From Ahrensia kielensis DSM 5890 (GTDB lineage Bacteria > Pseudomonadota > Alphaproteobacteria > Rhizobiales > Rhizobiaceae), in NCBI RefSeq assembly GCF_000374465.1, contig NZ_KB894531.1, forward strand, positions 124,001-188,000: a stretch of 64,000 nt of DNA, in the 5' to 3' direction. Every line of letters starts with the position of its first letter. Within the stretch, counting starts at the first letter, position 1. The position numbers were made by a program, and so were the translations under genes. The notes below the pieces were generated by a model that was given only the letters and a program-made list of their open reading frames with translations, ran no database searches and was not told where the DNA came from. Shown piece by piece: positions 1 through 8,880 of this stretch.

Positions 1-1
1 G

Positions 2-553
2 AATTTGCCTTCAAGCTTGAAAATGACATCGCCGCGCTACCAAGACATTGCAGGCGGCGATATTCCAGAAATCATTGATGATGACGGCACGATTGTGCGT
101 GTGGTTGTTGGCGATTTTTGGGGCAAGAAAGGCCCCGTTGATGGCATTGCATCGGAACCTCAATATCTCGATATTACAGTTCCTGCAGGCAAGAAAAAAT
201 CGTTCAAGGTTGATACATACCGATCAGCGTTTGCCTATATTTTTGACGGTTCAGGCACATTTCGCGATGCATCTCGTCCCTTCGGCGTTCTGGTTGAAAA
301 GGAAGTTGAAGGCAATGAATTGCACTTGCGCGATATGACTGGCGACCGGACGCTCGTTGTCTTTGACAAAGGTGATGAGGTAACCGTTCAGGCCGGTGAA
401 CATGGCATTCGTTTCTTGCTCATCTCAGGAAAACCTATCCAAGAACCTGTTGCTTGGCATGGCCCGATTGTCATGAATACGCGCCAAGAATTGCAGCAAG
501 CCTTTGATGAACTTCGCAATGGTAGCTTTATTCGTGAAAGCGCAACGATGTAA
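2..553 (+). CDS. Pirin family protein, C-terminal part (cut by window edge)
   Basis: The frame is open from base 2, so the true start and most of the first cupin domain lie outside the window. The visible 183 residues begin with N-L-P-S and a K-M-T-S-P-R-Y-Q-D-I stretch, the usual pirin junction between its two cupins. A C-terminal cupin of about 150 residues follows, ending at the TAA at 551-553. TTG at 5 and ATG at 23 are therefore internal codons. Pirins are metal-binding bicupins; some bacterial members have quercetinase activity and others bind regulators or metabolic enzymes, so the role here cannot be read from sequence. The metal ligands sit mainly in the missing N-terminal cupin. A strong terminator follows ten bases after the stop. 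Confidence 0.9.
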   Translation, partial: NLPSSLKMTSPRYQDIAGGDIPEIIDDDGTIVRVVVGDFWGKKGPVDGIASEPQYLDITVPAGKKKSFKVDTYRSAFAYIFDGSGTFRDASRPFGVLVEKEVEGNELHLRDMTGDRTLVVFDKGDEVTVQAGEHGIRFLLISGKPIQEPVAWHGPIVMNTRQELQQAFDELRNGSFIRESATM

Positions 554-562
554 CCATAAGAA

Positions 563-585
563 AAGCCCGGCTCTTGGCCGGGCTT
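563..585. terminator. Bidirectional intrinsic terminator between pirin and the 66-residue gene
   Basis: Nine-base perfect stem AAGCCCGGC/GCCGGGCTT with loop TCTTG. On the plus strand it is followed by AACTTTT, on the minus strand by TTCTT. It sits between two convergent genes (stops at 551-553 and 612-614), so it probably serves both. Confidence 0.85.
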
Positions 586-611
586 AACTTTTAAACTATT
601 GTGGTTCGCTC

Positions 612-812
612 TTACTCGCTGATGCGAGCCATTGCCACTTGAATGTCTTGTAACGCACGTGATGCAAGACCTGGATCCAATGTACCGTCGGACTGTTGTG
701 ACGCGATCTCTTCGCGCAATTGAAGAAGCGCAGTCTCTTTTTCGTCGCGGCTCATTGTATCATCGGCAACAATGCCGAGAGCGCTCTTTGTCGATAACAG
801 TTCATCTGTCAT
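612..812 (-). CDS. Small conserved-looking protein of unknown function, 66 residues
   Basis: I do not recognise a family. The 66-residue product is acidic and probably all-helical (many Leu, Ala, Glu and Gln), with no membrane segment, signal peptide or cysteine. The gene is supported by a good Shine-Dalgarno GGAG seven bases before the ATG at 810-812, by an in-frame stop just upstream of that ATG, and by the shared terminator downstream. A plus-strand frame overlapping the same bases has no ribosome binding site and reads as a shadow. The gene stands alone between the pirin terminator and the peroxiredoxin terminator, so it probably has its own promoter just upstream of 830. Confidence 0.6.
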   Translation of the reverse strand: MTDELLSTKSALGIVADDTMSRDEKETALLQLREEIASQQSDGTLDPGLASRALQDIQVAMARISE

Positions 813-845
813 TCATTTTCTCCTTCGTTACTTGAGAAGAAAACG

Positions 846-872
846 AGGGGCGGCTTAATTCGTTCCGCCCCT
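846..872 (-). terminator. Intrinsic terminator of the peroxiredoxin gene
   Basis: Stem AGGGGCGG/CCGCCCCT with an 11-base loop, starting 12 bases after the peroxiredoxin stop. On the minus strand it is followed by CGTTTTCTT. Confidence 0.8.
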
Positions 873-883
873 GACTAAAAAAT

Positions 884-1540
884 TTAGCTCTTTGGCAGCG
901 GCGCTGTACGAAGATATGGGAAATGCGTCGTAAATTCGCCGAATTTAGCCTTCGCATCTTCGTTTGAAACTGTGGCTGGAATCACAACATCATCACCGAC
1001 ATTCCAGTTTGCAGGCGTTGCCACACTGTTAGCAGCTGCTGTTTGCAAACCGTCCAATGCGCGAAGAACTTCGGCAAAGTTACGTCCGACATTCATTGGG
1101 TAAGTCATAGACAATTTTAGCTTCTTGTCAGGACCAACAATGAACACAACACGCACAGTTGCAGTGTCATTTGGTGTACGGCCATCTGGTAGATAAGCCT
1201 CTGCTGGCAACATGTCGAAGGCTTTAGCGACAGCTAAATCGGTGTCCGCAATAATTGGAAAACCAGCTTTTGCGCCTGCAAAAGTTTCAATGTCGCCTTT
1301 CCACTTTTTGTGGTCTTCAACACCATCAACAGAAATACCAATTACCTTGGTGTTTCGCTTTTCCCACTCATCAGCAAGCTGCGCTACAGCGCCAAATTCT
1401 GTTGTGCAAACAGGCGTGAAGTCTTTTGGGTGCGAAAACAGGATTGCCCAGTTGTCACCAATAAACTCATGCAAAGAAAGCGATCCTTGATCAGTCTCAA
1501 CTTTAAGATCTGGAATAGTGTCGTTAATACGCAAGCCCAT
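884..1540 (-). CDS. 1-Cys peroxiredoxin (Prx6 type)
   Basis: Thiol peroxidase that reduces hydrogen peroxide and alkyl hydroperoxides in the cytoplasm. The 218-residue length and the long C-terminal dimerisation part match the Prx6/1-Cys group rather than AhpC. The peroxidatic cysteine is Cys45 in the motif P-V-C-T-T-E, with an upstream HPKDFTP stretch typical of the family. I see no second cysteine acting as resolving residue, so the reductant is probably glutathione or ascorbate-like rather than an AhpF-type system. The ATG is preceded by AAAGGAG at good spacing. The gene is monocistronic, bounded by a terminator downstream and by two inverted repeats upstream (1563-1608) that may be regulatory. 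Confidence 0.93.
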   Translation of the reverse strand: MGLRINDTIPDLKVETDQGSLSLHEFIGDNWAILFSHPKDFTPVCTTEFGAVAQLADEWEKRNTKVIGISVDGVEDHKKWKGDIETFAGAKAGFPIIADTDLAVAKAFDMLPAEAYLPDGRTPNDTATVRVVFIVGPDKKLKLSMTYPMNVGRNFAEVLRALDGLQTAAANSVATPANWNVGDDVVIPATVSNEDAKAKFGEFTTHFPYLRTAPLPKS

Positions 1541-1562
1541 AATGGTCTCCTTTGGTAAAATG

Positions 1563-1580
1563 CCTATGCTCTTACATAGG
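1563..1580. repeat. Inverted repeat in the peroxiredoxin 5' region
   Basis: Perfect 6-base arms CCTATG/CATAGG with a 6-base spacer, 23 bases upstream of the peroxiredoxin start codon. It could fold in the mRNA leader or act as a protein site on DNA. Confidence 0.6.
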
Positions 1581-1591
1581 AATACAGCAAG

Positions 1592-1608
1592 CTGTTCAAC
1601 AGGAACAG
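1592..1608. promoter_or_regulatory. Candidate operator upstream of the peroxiredoxin gene
   Basis: Perfect palindrome CTGTTC-N5-GAACAG. On the minus strand its right part contains TTGAAC, which could serve as a -35 element, with TATGTA about 15 bases downstream. The symmetry and position fit a repressor or activator site, but the regulator is unknown. Confidence 0.45.
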
Positions 1609-1629
1609 ATTGCTAAATTATGTTAAAAG

Positions 1630-1640
1630 GCCGGAACGGC
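1630..1640 (-). terminator. Weak candidate terminator after prfC
   Basis: Short GC stem GCCG/CGGC with a three-base loop, followed on the minus strand by CTTTTAA, 4 bases past the prfC stop. The stem is only four pairs, so this is tentative. Confidence 0.35.
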
Positions 1641-1643
1641 GTT

Positions 1644-3233
1644 TCAGCCAGCTTTACTGACCTGATAATCCTTTATCGTCTCAAACACCATATCGGGCGC
1701 ACGTTCAGCCTCATAATTGAGCGAAAATCCGTTCTCAGCCAAAAACACAGGATCACCATCCAAATCCTTGGCTGTTGAAGAGCGGTGCTTGTCTAAGAAT
1801 GTTTCGAACGCTGCTTTGTTTTTAGATGAAATCCAGCGACAAATTGAGAAACGCGCCGCTTCAAATTCCACAGGCAGCGAATATTCAGCATCAAGACGCG
1901 CTTTAAGAACATCAAGCTGCAAAGCACCAATAACACCGACAATTGATGGTGAGCCGTCATCAGGAACAAACAGCTGCACCACGCCTTCTTCAGCCATTTG
2001 CTGCAAGGCCTCGGTGAGTTTTTTGCCTTTCATGGCATCTTTTAGCCGTACGCGGCGCAAGATTTCCGGCGCAAAGTTTGGCACACCGCGGAAGACAATA
2101 TCTTCGCCTTCTGTGAGTGTGTCGCCAATCCGCAGCGAGCCGTGGTTGGGAATGCCAACCACATCGCCCGCATGGGCTGTGTCTGCCGTTTGCCGCTGGT
2201 GCGCAAAGAAGAATTGCGGCGCTGATAATGTTAAAGACTTTCCGGTACGCACAAGCTTGGCTTTCATGCCGCGATCTAGCGCGCCAGAACAAACACGTGC
2301 GAAAGCAATGCGGTCACGGTGGTTAGGGTCCATATTGGCCTGAATTTTGAACACGAAAGCACTCATGCCGGTTTCGGTTGCTTCGACCTTACGCTTATCT
2401 GCTTCTTGTGCGCGCGGCGGTGGTGCAAATTCAGCTAATGCGTGAATGAGATCGCGCACACCGAAGTTTTTAAGCGCAGAGCCAAAATAAACCGGCGTCA
2501 TATGACCTTCCAGATAAGATTCGCGGTCAAACGGACGGCACGCCTCACGCGCTAGATTAACGCCTTCTATGAAGCCTTCGCGTTCATTTTCAGGCAGCAA
2601 GCCCGCAGCAGCTTCTGCCTCTGGTCCATTAACTTGCGTGCGTTTTACTTCAGAATCTGAACCTCGCACCGCATTATCAGTTAAATGATATGTGCCAGCA
2701 AATGACTTTGCGCGGCCAATCGGCCAAGTAATTGGCGCAGTATCCAGCGCCAATTTTTCTTCTACCTCGTCCAGAATTTCAAACGGGTCGCGGCTTTCAC
2801 GGTCCATTTTATTGACGAATGTAATAATTGGAATATCGCGCAGACGACAAACTTCAAAGAGCTTTAATGTTCGCGGCTCAATACCTTTGGCGGCATCTAA
2901 AACCATGACCGCGCTGTCAACGGCAGACAAAGTTCGGTAGGTATCATCAGCAAAATCTTCGTGGCCCGGCGTGTCGAGAAGATTGAAAATATTATCTCCA
3001 TATTCGAACGTCATGACCGAGGTCGCCACAGAGATACCGCGTTCGCGCTCGATTTTCATCCAATCTGAGCGTGAATGTGTGCGGTTTTTCTTAGCCTTAA
3101 CTTCTCCGGCCAGCTGAATTGCACCGCCAAATAGCAAGAGCTTTTCCGTTAAAGTCGTCTTACCCGCATCAGGGTGCGCGATGATCGCAAAAGTGCGGCG
3201 GCGCTTGGCTTCTGTCTCAATTATAGAAGGCAT
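1644..3233 (-). CDS. prfC: Peptide chain release factor 3
   Basis: Translational GTPase that recycles RF1/RF2 from the ribosome after peptide release. The N-terminal G domain shows G1 AHPDAGKTT (residues 19-27), G3 DTPGHEDF and G4 NKMD in order, followed by the RF3-specific insertion, domain II and a C-terminal domain. The open frame extends to 3287, but starting at the ATG at 3231-3233 gives 529 residues, the length of E. coli RF3, and the MPSIIETEAKRR start resembles other RF3 N-termini. A GGAT sequence lies just upstream of that codon. The gene stands alone, divergent from the DUF1428 gene. Confidence 0.95.
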   Translation of the reverse strand: MPSIIETEAKRRRTFAIIAHPDAGKTTLTEKLLLFGGAIQLAGEVKAKKNRTHSRSDWMKIERERGISVATSVMTFEYGDNIFNLLDTPGHEDFADDTYRTLSAVDSAVMVLDAAKGIEPRTLKLFEVCRLRDIPIITFVNKMDRESRDPFEILDEVEEKLALDTAPITWPIGRAKSFAGTYHLTDNAVRGSDSEVKRTQVNGPEAEAAAGLLPENEREGFIEGVNLAREACRPFDRESYLEGHMTPVYFGSALKNFGVRDLIHALAEFAPPPRAQEADKRKVEATETGMSAFVFKIQANMDPNHRDRIAFARVCSGALDRGMKAKLVRTGKSLTLSAPQFFFAHQRQTADTAHAGDVVGIPNHGSLRIGDTLTEGEDIVFRGVPNFAPEILRRVRLKDAMKGKKLTEALQQMAEEGVVQLFVPDDGSPSIVGVIGALQLDVLKARLDAEYSLPVEFEAARFSICRWISSKNKAAFETFLDKHRSSTAKDLDGDPVFLAENGFSLNYEAERAPDMVFETIKDYQVSKAG

Positions 3234-3373
3234 TTTGTTATCCGTTGTTTTGCACATCCCAATGGCAGGCAAGGAAGTTTGTGTCAAACGTCACCCATCG
3301 ACAAAACCCGTATTCGCGTTAAGATCAACGCTTAATAGAGGGTCTTTTAATCATATCGAGTTCGTGAGGAAAG

Positions 3374-3721
3374 ATGACATTTTTCAACATTTACGTAGCT
3401 ACCGTACCAAAAGCAAACAAAGATCAGTTCATCACTCACGCTGAGAACGTTGCTGCGCTTTTTAAAGAGAATGGAGTGATAAAATATATCGAGACTTGGG
3501 GCGTCGAAGTACCCGATGGTGAAATCACGTCATTTCATAAAGCTGTACAAAAATCTGATGATGAAGACGTTGTTGTTGGCTGGATGCAGTGGTCATCAAA
3601 AGAGATTGCAGATGCAGCATGGCCCAAGATCATGGAAGATCCGCGTATGACATCTCATAAAGATTTATTTGATGGTAAGCGTATGATCTATGGCGGCTTT
3701 GAGGGTATCGTTGATGCTTGA
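3374..3721 (+). CDS. DUF1428 (YbaA-like) protein
   Basis: A 115-residue cytoplasmic protein matching the DUF1428 family (E. coli YbaA is of similar size), which adopts a dimeric ferredoxin-like alpha/beta-barrel fold. The family has no established function. Family traits visible are an N-terminal beta strand with VDVYV-like spacing, a central W-G-V-E-V-P-D-G segment and a C-terminal K-R-M-I-Y-G-G-F. The start is supported by GAGGAA five bases upstream. Its stop lies 31 bases before the chosen dut start, and the frame reaches the dut-LysE pair, so the three genes probably share one transcript. Confidence 0.85.
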   Translation: MTFFNIYVATVPKANKDQFITHAENVAALFKENGVIKYIETWGVEVPDGEITSFHKAVQKSDDEDVVVGWMQWSSKEIADAAWPKIMEDPRMTSHKDLFDGKRMIYGGFEGIVDA

Positions 3722-3752
3722 CGAAAGACGCGGCCAGTTGCATCAGGACAAT

Positions 3753-4205
3753 ATGATGACATTACCATTTTACAGGCTTCCACATAGCCAAGATATCGCA
3801 TTGCCGAGCTATGAAACAGCGGGCGCTGCAGGTATGGATCTGCGCGCTGCGGTTCCTGAAAATGAACCACTGGTGCTTGCAAGCGGCGCACGCATTTTGG
3901 TGCCAACTGGCTTTATTATCGCCATTCCGGATGGTTATGAGGGACAGGTACGGCCTCGCTCTGGTCTTGCACTCAAGCACGGCATTACCTGCCTCAATAC
4001 GCCCGGCACGATCGATTGTGATTATCGCGGTGAATTGATGGTTCTGCTCATCAATCATGGTGAGGAAGATTTTACAATTTCGCGGAATATGCGCATTGCG
4101 CAATTGGTTATAGCGCCAGTCACACAGCTAAAACCAAAAGAAAGCAAAACTCTGCCTGAAGCAACAATGCGCGGTGCTGGTGGTTTTGGATCAACTGGGG
4201 TTTAG
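3753..4205 (+). CDS. dut: Deoxyuridine 5'-triphosphate nucleotidohydrolase (dUTPase)
   Basis: Hydrolyses dUTP to dUMP and pyrophosphate, keeping uracil out of DNA and feeding thymidylate synthesis. It is a homotrimeric all-beta enzyme. The conserved motifs are present in order: [24 protein letters not shown], and the C-terminal glycine-rich [10 protein letters not shown] arm. The frame is open from 3690, but the ATG pair at 3753/3756 has AGGA upstream and gives about 150 residues, the normal family length. Earlier ATGs (3714) would overlap the preceding gene. Three bases separate its stop from the LysE-type gene. Confidence 0.95.
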   Translation: MMTLPFYRLPHSQDIALPSYETAGAAGMDLRAAVPENEPLVLASGARILVPTGFIIAIPDGYEGQVRPRSGLALKHGITCLNTPGTIDCDYRGELMVLLINHGEEDFTISRNMRIAQLVIAPVTQLKPKESKTLPEATMRGAGGFGSTGV

Positions 4206-4207
4206 AA

Positions 4208-4825
4208 ATGGAAATTTCAGGCTTTGTCACTTATTCCGTAGCGCTGGGTATCGCGGCAGCTATTCCAGGGCCTGGTATTATTGCCTTGGTTGCACGTGCT
4301 TTGGGCTCTGGGTTTCGGCCAACCCTACCCATGTTGTTTGGTCTCGTTCTGGGCGATGTGACTTATCTGGCAGCAGCCGTGCTCGGATTGGCTTATATCG
4401 CCGCGACATTTGGATGGGTTATCGTCGCGCTCAAATATGCTGGCGCTGCCTATTTGCTCTATATGGCTTGGGGGTTTTGGCGCGAAGGCATTACAGCGGA
4501 AAAAATATCTGCCAAAAAAGTTGGCGGCACATGGTCAAGTTTTTTGGCAGGTTTGCTTGTAACTTTGGGCAACCCAAAGACAATTATTTTCTATCTTGCT
4601 CTGCTCCCAAACCTACTCGATCTAACAACGATCACACCAACGGACTTTTCAATTCTAGTGGTGCTAACTTTCGGTGTGTTGATGGTTGCTCTGCTGCCTT
4701 ATATCGCGGCGGCGGGCAAAGCACGTAAGTTGCTACAAACACCAAAGGCACTCAAACGGCTTAACCGTTTTGCCGCAATGTGTTTGGCAGGTGCGGCCAC
4801 CGCAATTGCAGTGCGCAGTAGCTAA
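4208..4825 (+). CDS. LysE/RhtB family amino-acid exporter
   Basis: A 205-residue integral membrane protein with about six hydrophobic segments. The family signature is at the N-terminus (I-P-G-P-G-I-I-A-L-V, residues about 19-28), with a G-N-P-K-T motif near residue 121 that is typical of the LysE/RhtB superfamily. Members export amino acids or their derivatives (lysine, homoserine, threonine, leucine). The substrate cannot be assigned here. It starts three bases after dut, so translation is probably coupled. It ends 12 bases from the convergent comM gene with no obvious terminator between them. Confidence 0.88.
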   Translation: MEISGFVTYSVALGIAAAIPGPGIIALVARALGSGFRPTLPMLFGLVLGDVTYLAAAVLGLAYIAATFGWVIVALKYAGAAYLLYMAWGFWREGITAEKISAKKVGGTWSSFLAGLLVTLGNPKTIIFYLALLPNLLDLTTITPTDFSILVVLTFGVLMVALLPYIAAAGKARKLLQTPKALKRLNRFAAMCLAGAATAIAVRSS

Positions 4826-4837
4826 TCTATTTTTATA

Positions 4838-6370
4838 TTATGCGGCAATTGATAATTGGTCGCCAGCAATCCGGTAGGATATCGCTTCTGCAATGTGAAT
4901 ACGGCCAACATAATCCTTATCGTCAAGATCTGCCAATGTGCGCGCAACCTTCAATATCCGGTGGTACGCACGTGCAGAAAACTTCATCTTGTCTGCAGCA
5001 TCTGCAAGTAACTGCATGCCACCCTCATCTGTTTGCGCAACATCTTCAATCAGCGCCGTTGGGCAATGAGCATTCATATTAATTTCATGCTCACCCAAAC
5101 TACTATATCGCTCAAATTGCCGAGCACGGGCACGGGCAACGCGCTGTGCAACCGACGCACTTGCTTCACCGGGCTTTGCGCGGATTAACTCGCCGGGCGA
5201 TACGCTCGGCACTTCAACACGCAAATCAATGCGGTCCATCAAGGGACCAGATATACGCGCTTGATAATCTGTCTTGCAGCGTGCACCACGTGCACAGCTA
5301 TGGCCTGGCTCACCTGCCATACCGCACCTGCATGGGTTCATCGCCGCAATCAACTGTATGCGTGCGGGATATGTTACGCGGTGGTTCGCACGCGCAATCA
5401 TACATTCTCCGGTCTCTAAAGGCTGACGCAAACTATCCAAGACTTGCGGCGTGAATTCAGGAAACTCGTCGAGAAAAAGAACGCCATTGTGCGCTAAAGA
5501 AACTTCACCGGGACGGGCTTTAAACCCGCCGCCAACCATGGCCGCCATGGATGCGGAATGATGCGGGGCTCTAAAAGGCCGCCTATCTGATAATTCACCA
5601 CCTGCAAGCTCTCCGGCAATGGATGCAACCATAGACACATCAAGCAATTCTCGCGGACTAAGCGGTGGTAAAATAGACGCCAAACGCTGTGCCAGCATAG
5701 ATTTCCCAGAACCAGGCGGGCCAACAAGAAGCATATTGTGACCGCCAGCAGCGGCGACTTCCAATGCGCGTTTTGCCGTTTCTTGACCCTTAATATCGGC
5801 AAGATCAGGCAATGTTGATTTTGCTATGCGTGTAACGGGCTGAGGGCGTGATAAAACCTGCGTGCCTCTAAAATGATTGGCAAGGCCGATTAAACTTACC
5901 GGCGCTAGAATAGACATATCGCTATCTGCCCAAGCAGCCTCAGAGCCGCAATCATAGGGACAGATCAAGCCTTTTCTCACGCTATTTGCGGCAATAGCAG
6001 CTGGCAACACACCAGCCACCGCAGTAATCGTACCATCAAGGGAAAGTTCACCTAAAACACTATAACTGGCTAAGGCATCAGACGGGATCGCACCCAATGC
6101 TGCCATTAGCCCTAGTGCAATTGGCAAATCAAAATGGCTTCCTTCTTTGGGTAAATCTGCCGGCGCAAGATTGATCGTTACTTTTTTGGGCGGCATGGAA
6201 AGACCAGATGCATGGAGTGCCGCCTGCACCCGCTCACGGCTTTCTGCCACCGCTTTGTCAGGTAGGCCGACAATATGCATACTCATCTTGCCAGGTGCGA
6301 CCATAACCTGAACATCAACTGGCACTGCATCAATGCCTTGAAATGCGACCGTCGAAACTCGTGAAACCAT
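4838..6370 (-). CDS. comM: ComM/YifB-type Mg-chelatase-like AAA+ ATPase
   Basis: Hexameric AAA+ helicase of the ComM family, which promotes branch migration and heterologous DNA integration in natural transformation. Domains run in order: an N-terminal Lon-like S5 fold (to about residue 190), the AAA+ core with Walker A GPPGSGKS (about residue 217) and Walker B LFLDEFPE, and a C-terminal Mg-chelatase lid with the cysteine-rich N-P-C-R-C-G-M region. The frame opens at 6493, but the ATG at 6368-6370 has GGGGG upstream and gives 510 residues, the family length. ComM is widespread in species not known to be competent, so this alone does not show competence. Confidence 0.92.
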   Translation of the reverse strand: MVSRVSTVAFQGIDAVPVDVQVMVAPGKMSMHIVGLPDKAVAESRERVQAALHASGLSMPPKKVTINLAPADLPKEGSHFDLPIALGLMAALGAIPSDALASYSVLGELSLDGTITAVAGVLPAAIAANSVRKGLICPYDCGSEAAWADSDMSILAPVSLIGLANHFRGTQVLSRPQPVTRIAKSTLPDLADIKGQETAKRALEVAAAGGHNMLLVGPPGSGKSMLAQRLASILPPLSPRELLDVSMVASIAGELAGGELSDRRPFRAPHHSASMAAMVGGGFKARPGEVSLAHNGVLFLDEFPEFTPQVLDSLRQPLETGECMIARANHRVTYPARIQLIAAMNPCRCGMAGEPGHSCARGARCKTDYQARISGPLMDRIDLRVEVPSVSPGELIRAKPGEASASVAQRVARARARQFERYSSLGEHEINMNAHCPTALIEDVAQTDEGGMQLLADAADKMKFSARAYHRILKVARTLADLDDKDYVGRIHIAEAISYRIAGDQLSIAA

Positions 6371-6582
6371 TTCGGCCCCCAGAATATCGGCGCAATAAAA
6401 CTTAGAATATATGCGCCATCCCACCAACCTACTTTGCATAGGTTGCGCTACGGCACTTATAAACGCACACTCTGAAAAACATTGCAAGAACATTGCAAGA
6501 ACAAATTAGTGTGTAGGTTGCAATTCAGTTGTATGTGGTTGTGTTATGAGAACAAACAGCGCCCAAAAAATCAGGCTCTCTG

Positions 6583-7521
6583 TTAGATTTTGGCTTCAAT
6601 TGCATCCCAGAACAAAGCCGCAATATCTGCGCCACCAAACTTTTTCACTTCGCGCACACCAGTTGGCGATGTCACATTGATCTCAGTCATCAAACCGCCA
6701 ATCACATCAATGCCCACCAGCGTTAATCCGCGCTTTTCAAGTTCCGGCCCAATGCGTGCGCAAATTTCCAACTCGCGCTCTGTCATTGTGGTTTCAACCG
6801 CCTGCCCACCGACATGCATGTTGGAGCGTGTATCGCTTTCAGCAGGAACGCGGTTAATCGCACCCACCGGCTTGCCATCAATCAACAAAATACGTTTGTC
6901 GCCAGCGCGAACATCTTTCAAATAGCGCTGGGCAATAATGGGTTCGCGCGTCAATTGCGAAAACATTTCCATCAAGGATGTCAGATTGCGATCACCTTCA
7001 CGCAGATGGAACACACCAGCGCCACCGTTGCCGTAAAGCGGTTTTAAAATAATATCGCCGTGCTTTTCACGGAATGCGCGAATTTCATCCAAGTCCAACG
7101 TCACGATGGTTTCTGGCATGAGATCGCCATATTCCATCACGAATATCTTCTCAGGCGCATTGCGCACAGAACGCGGATTATTCACCACCAATGTGTCAGG
7201 GTGAACCATTTCCAACATATGCGTTGTTGTGATGTAATTCATGTCAAATGGCGGGTCTTGTCGCAGCAACACCACGTCCATATCGCGCAGACTTGTGCGT
7301 ACTTTATCGCCAAGCGTAAAGTGGTCTCCCTCGACATCGCGGACTTCTAATTTTTCCATCGCAGCGGTTACATCTGTTCCGCTCATCGTCAGGCGGTCAG
7401 GCGTATAATGATAAAGCTCATGGCCACGCGCCTGAGCCTCAAGGGCCAAAGCGAAGCTTGTATCGCCAGCAATTGAGATATTTGCGATATGATCCATTTG
7501 GATTGCGATTTTCAGCGCCAT
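6583..7521 (-). CDS. gshB: Glutathione synthetase
   Basis: ATP-grasp ligase that joins gamma-glutamylcysteine and glycine, the last step of glutathione synthesis. The 312 residues from the ATG at 7519-7521 match the bacterial GshB length. Visible family features are an N-terminal substrate-binding part with [11 protein letters not shown], the ATP-grasp loop [11 protein letters not shown], and C-terminal E-I-N-V-T-S-P-T-G. The frame is open upstream to 7566, but the chosen start has GGGA eight bases before it and the canonical M-x-L-K-I-A-I-Q-M-D opening. It is the last gene of the rph-rdgB-hemW-rsmI-yraN-gshB series, 107 bases after yraN. Confidence 0.96.
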   Translation of the reverse strand: MALKIAIQMDHIANISIAGDTSFALALEAQARGHELYHYTPDRLTMSGTDVTAAMEKLEVRDVEGDHFTLGDKVRTSLRDMDVVLLRQDPPFDMNYITTTHMLEMVHPDTLVVNNPRSVRNAPEKIFVMEYGDLMPETIVTLDLDEIRAFREKHGDIILKPLYGNGGAGVFHLREGDRNLTSLMEMFSQLTREPIIAQRYLKDVRAGDKRILLIDGKPVGAINRVPAESDTRSNMHVGGQAVETTMTERELEICARIGPELEKRGLTLVGIDVIGGLMTEINVTSPTGVREVKKFGGADIAALFWDAIEAKI

Positions 7522-7628
7522 GTCTTTATTCCCATAATCAGTTTTTTTTCTAAGTGCGCTCTGCAATACGAAATTACAATCCTTGAGCTATTACGTTTTA
7601 GTGAGCGCCTTTATACAAGTTGCATATT

Positions 7629-8000
7629 TCACGGCATATAGATGGCAGGAATATGAATGGGCCAACGCCTTGGTAGGCAAGCAATTAAATCATAACGGAT
7701 CGACAATGAAGCGTAATTTTTCTGCTTTATAAGCCATTCGTCGCCTGCTGCCTCAATCCGGCGAAGCGCCGTCTGCGTTACGGCATCCATAGCCTGCTCA
7801 ACACTATCACGCGCTTTAACTTCCACCATTAAAATCAATTTGCCGCGGCGTGCAATAATATCAACTTCGCCTGATTTTGTTTTGAAACGTTTGGCAACGA
7901 TACGAAAGCCTTTAAGCCGCAAGCATTGCGCCGCCAGCCACTCTCCGCGGTGGCCTTTGCGGTAGGCGCGCCGTCTATTGCTTGCGCCCTCAGCCATCAT
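7629..8000 (-). CDS. yraN: YraN/UPF0102 nuclease-fold protein
   Basis: A 123-residue basic protein of the UPF0102 (YraN) family, related in fold to Holliday-junction resolvases and restriction-like nucleases. The signature is clear: G-x-x-G-E near residue 19, then G-E-V-D-I-I-A-R (residues about 44-51) and V-E-V-K-A-R, which supply the acidic and lysine residues of a PD-(D/E)xK-type site. Biochemical function is not firmly established. It overlaps the end of rsmI by 11 bases, an arrangement also found in E. coli, where yraN follows rsmI (yraL). Confidence 0.9.
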   Translation of the reverse strand: MMAEGASNRRRAYRKGHRGEWLAAQCLRLKGFRIVAKRFKTKSGEVDIIARRGKLILMVEVKARDSVEQAMDAVTQTALRRIEAAGDEWLIKQKNYASLSIRYDLIACLPRRWPIHIPAIYMP

Positions 8001-8880
8001 TATCCTTGAAGTTTAAAAGCCGCGCATAAAGATCAGACTTTTGCAGACCTGTCATTTTTGCAGCTTCTTTTGCCGCTTTGGATGCAGACATTTCTTGCAA
8101 TAAGGATTTTAAGATCGCATCTATATCTTCGTCAGAGGTTGGTGCGTCTGCTGTTTGCGATGGAGAAATAAGGATTACTATTTCACCCTTAATTGTTTCG
8201 CCCTCGAAATGCTCTGACATTTCACTGGCCTTCATCGTTAAAACAGTTTCAAAGCGCTTGGTTAGTTCGCGCCCGACACAGATCATTCTGTCTTGCCCCA
8301 TTACATCGCTAATCGCCTTTAGTGAGCTGGCTAAACGTGTTGGTGCTTCAAACGCAATCAATGTTGATTGAACATGTGACAAGGCTTCAAGAAAATTACG
8401 GCGTGTGCCGTCCTTGTTTGGCAGAAACCCGACAAACCTGAAATCATCGGACGGCAATCCGGAAGCTGCCAAACCAGCTAAAACCGCCGATGCGCCCGGA
8501 ATAGGGATAACCCGAAAGCCCGCTTCACGCGCTTCTAGCCCCAATCTGTAACCTGGGTCAGAAACGAGCGGTGTTCCCGCATCCGAGACCAATGCCACTG
8601 ATCTTCCAGCGCTGAGCTGTTCGATCAGCTTAGGGCCAACTTTCTGCGCATTGTGCTCATGATAGGCATAAGGCTTTTGCGCGATGCCGTAACGATCGAG
8701 CAATCGCCGTGTGATTCGTGTGTCTTCGCAGGCCAGCACATCGCACGCCGCGAGCGTTTCCAACCCGCGAATTGTCATGTCGCCTAAATTACCAATTGGC
8801 GTCGAGACCAGATAAAGCGCAGGCTCTAACGGAGGCGCGCTGATTTCATGGCCTGAAATAATATAAGAATGATCGCCCAT
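7990..8880 (-). CDS. rsmI: 16S rRNA (cytidine1402-2'-O)-methyltransferase
   Basis: SAM-dependent methyltransferase that 2'-O-methylates C1402 in the decoding centre of 16S rRNA. The 296-residue protein has the tetrapyrrole-methylase fold, with Y-L-V-S-T-P-I-G-N-L-G-D near residue 24 and the family hallmark S-D-A-G-T-P-L-V-S-D-P-G around residue 99. The C-terminal portion ends in an A/K-rich helix. Its start overlaps the hemW stop by one base (TAATG), and its end overlaps yraN, so translation of the three genes is probably coupled. Confidence 0.95.
   Translation of the reverse strand: MGDHSYIISGHEISAPPLEPALYLVSTPIGNLGDMTIRGLETLAACDVLACEDTRITRRLLDRYGIAQKPYAYHEHNAQKVGPKLIEQLSAGRSVALVSDAGTPLVSDPGYRLGLEAREAGFRVIPIPGASAVLAGLAASGLPSDDFRFVGFLPNKDGTRRNFLEALSHVQSTLIAFEAPTRLASSLKAISDVMGQDRMICVGRELTKRFETVLTMKASEMSEHFEGETIKGEIVILISPSQTADAPTSDEDIDAILKSLLQEMSASKAAKEAAKMTGLQKSDLYARLLNFKDNDG

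Noticed and set aside
1717-2343. 208-codon plus-strand frame opposite prfC
   Set aside because: Shadow of the release factor 3 gene; composition is Ser- and Arg-rich without motifs.
4174-4728. 184-codon plus-strand frame across the LysE-type gene
   Set aside because: It lies in another frame of a clear membrane protein gene, has no family features and is rich in Cys, Trp and Arg in shadow fashion.
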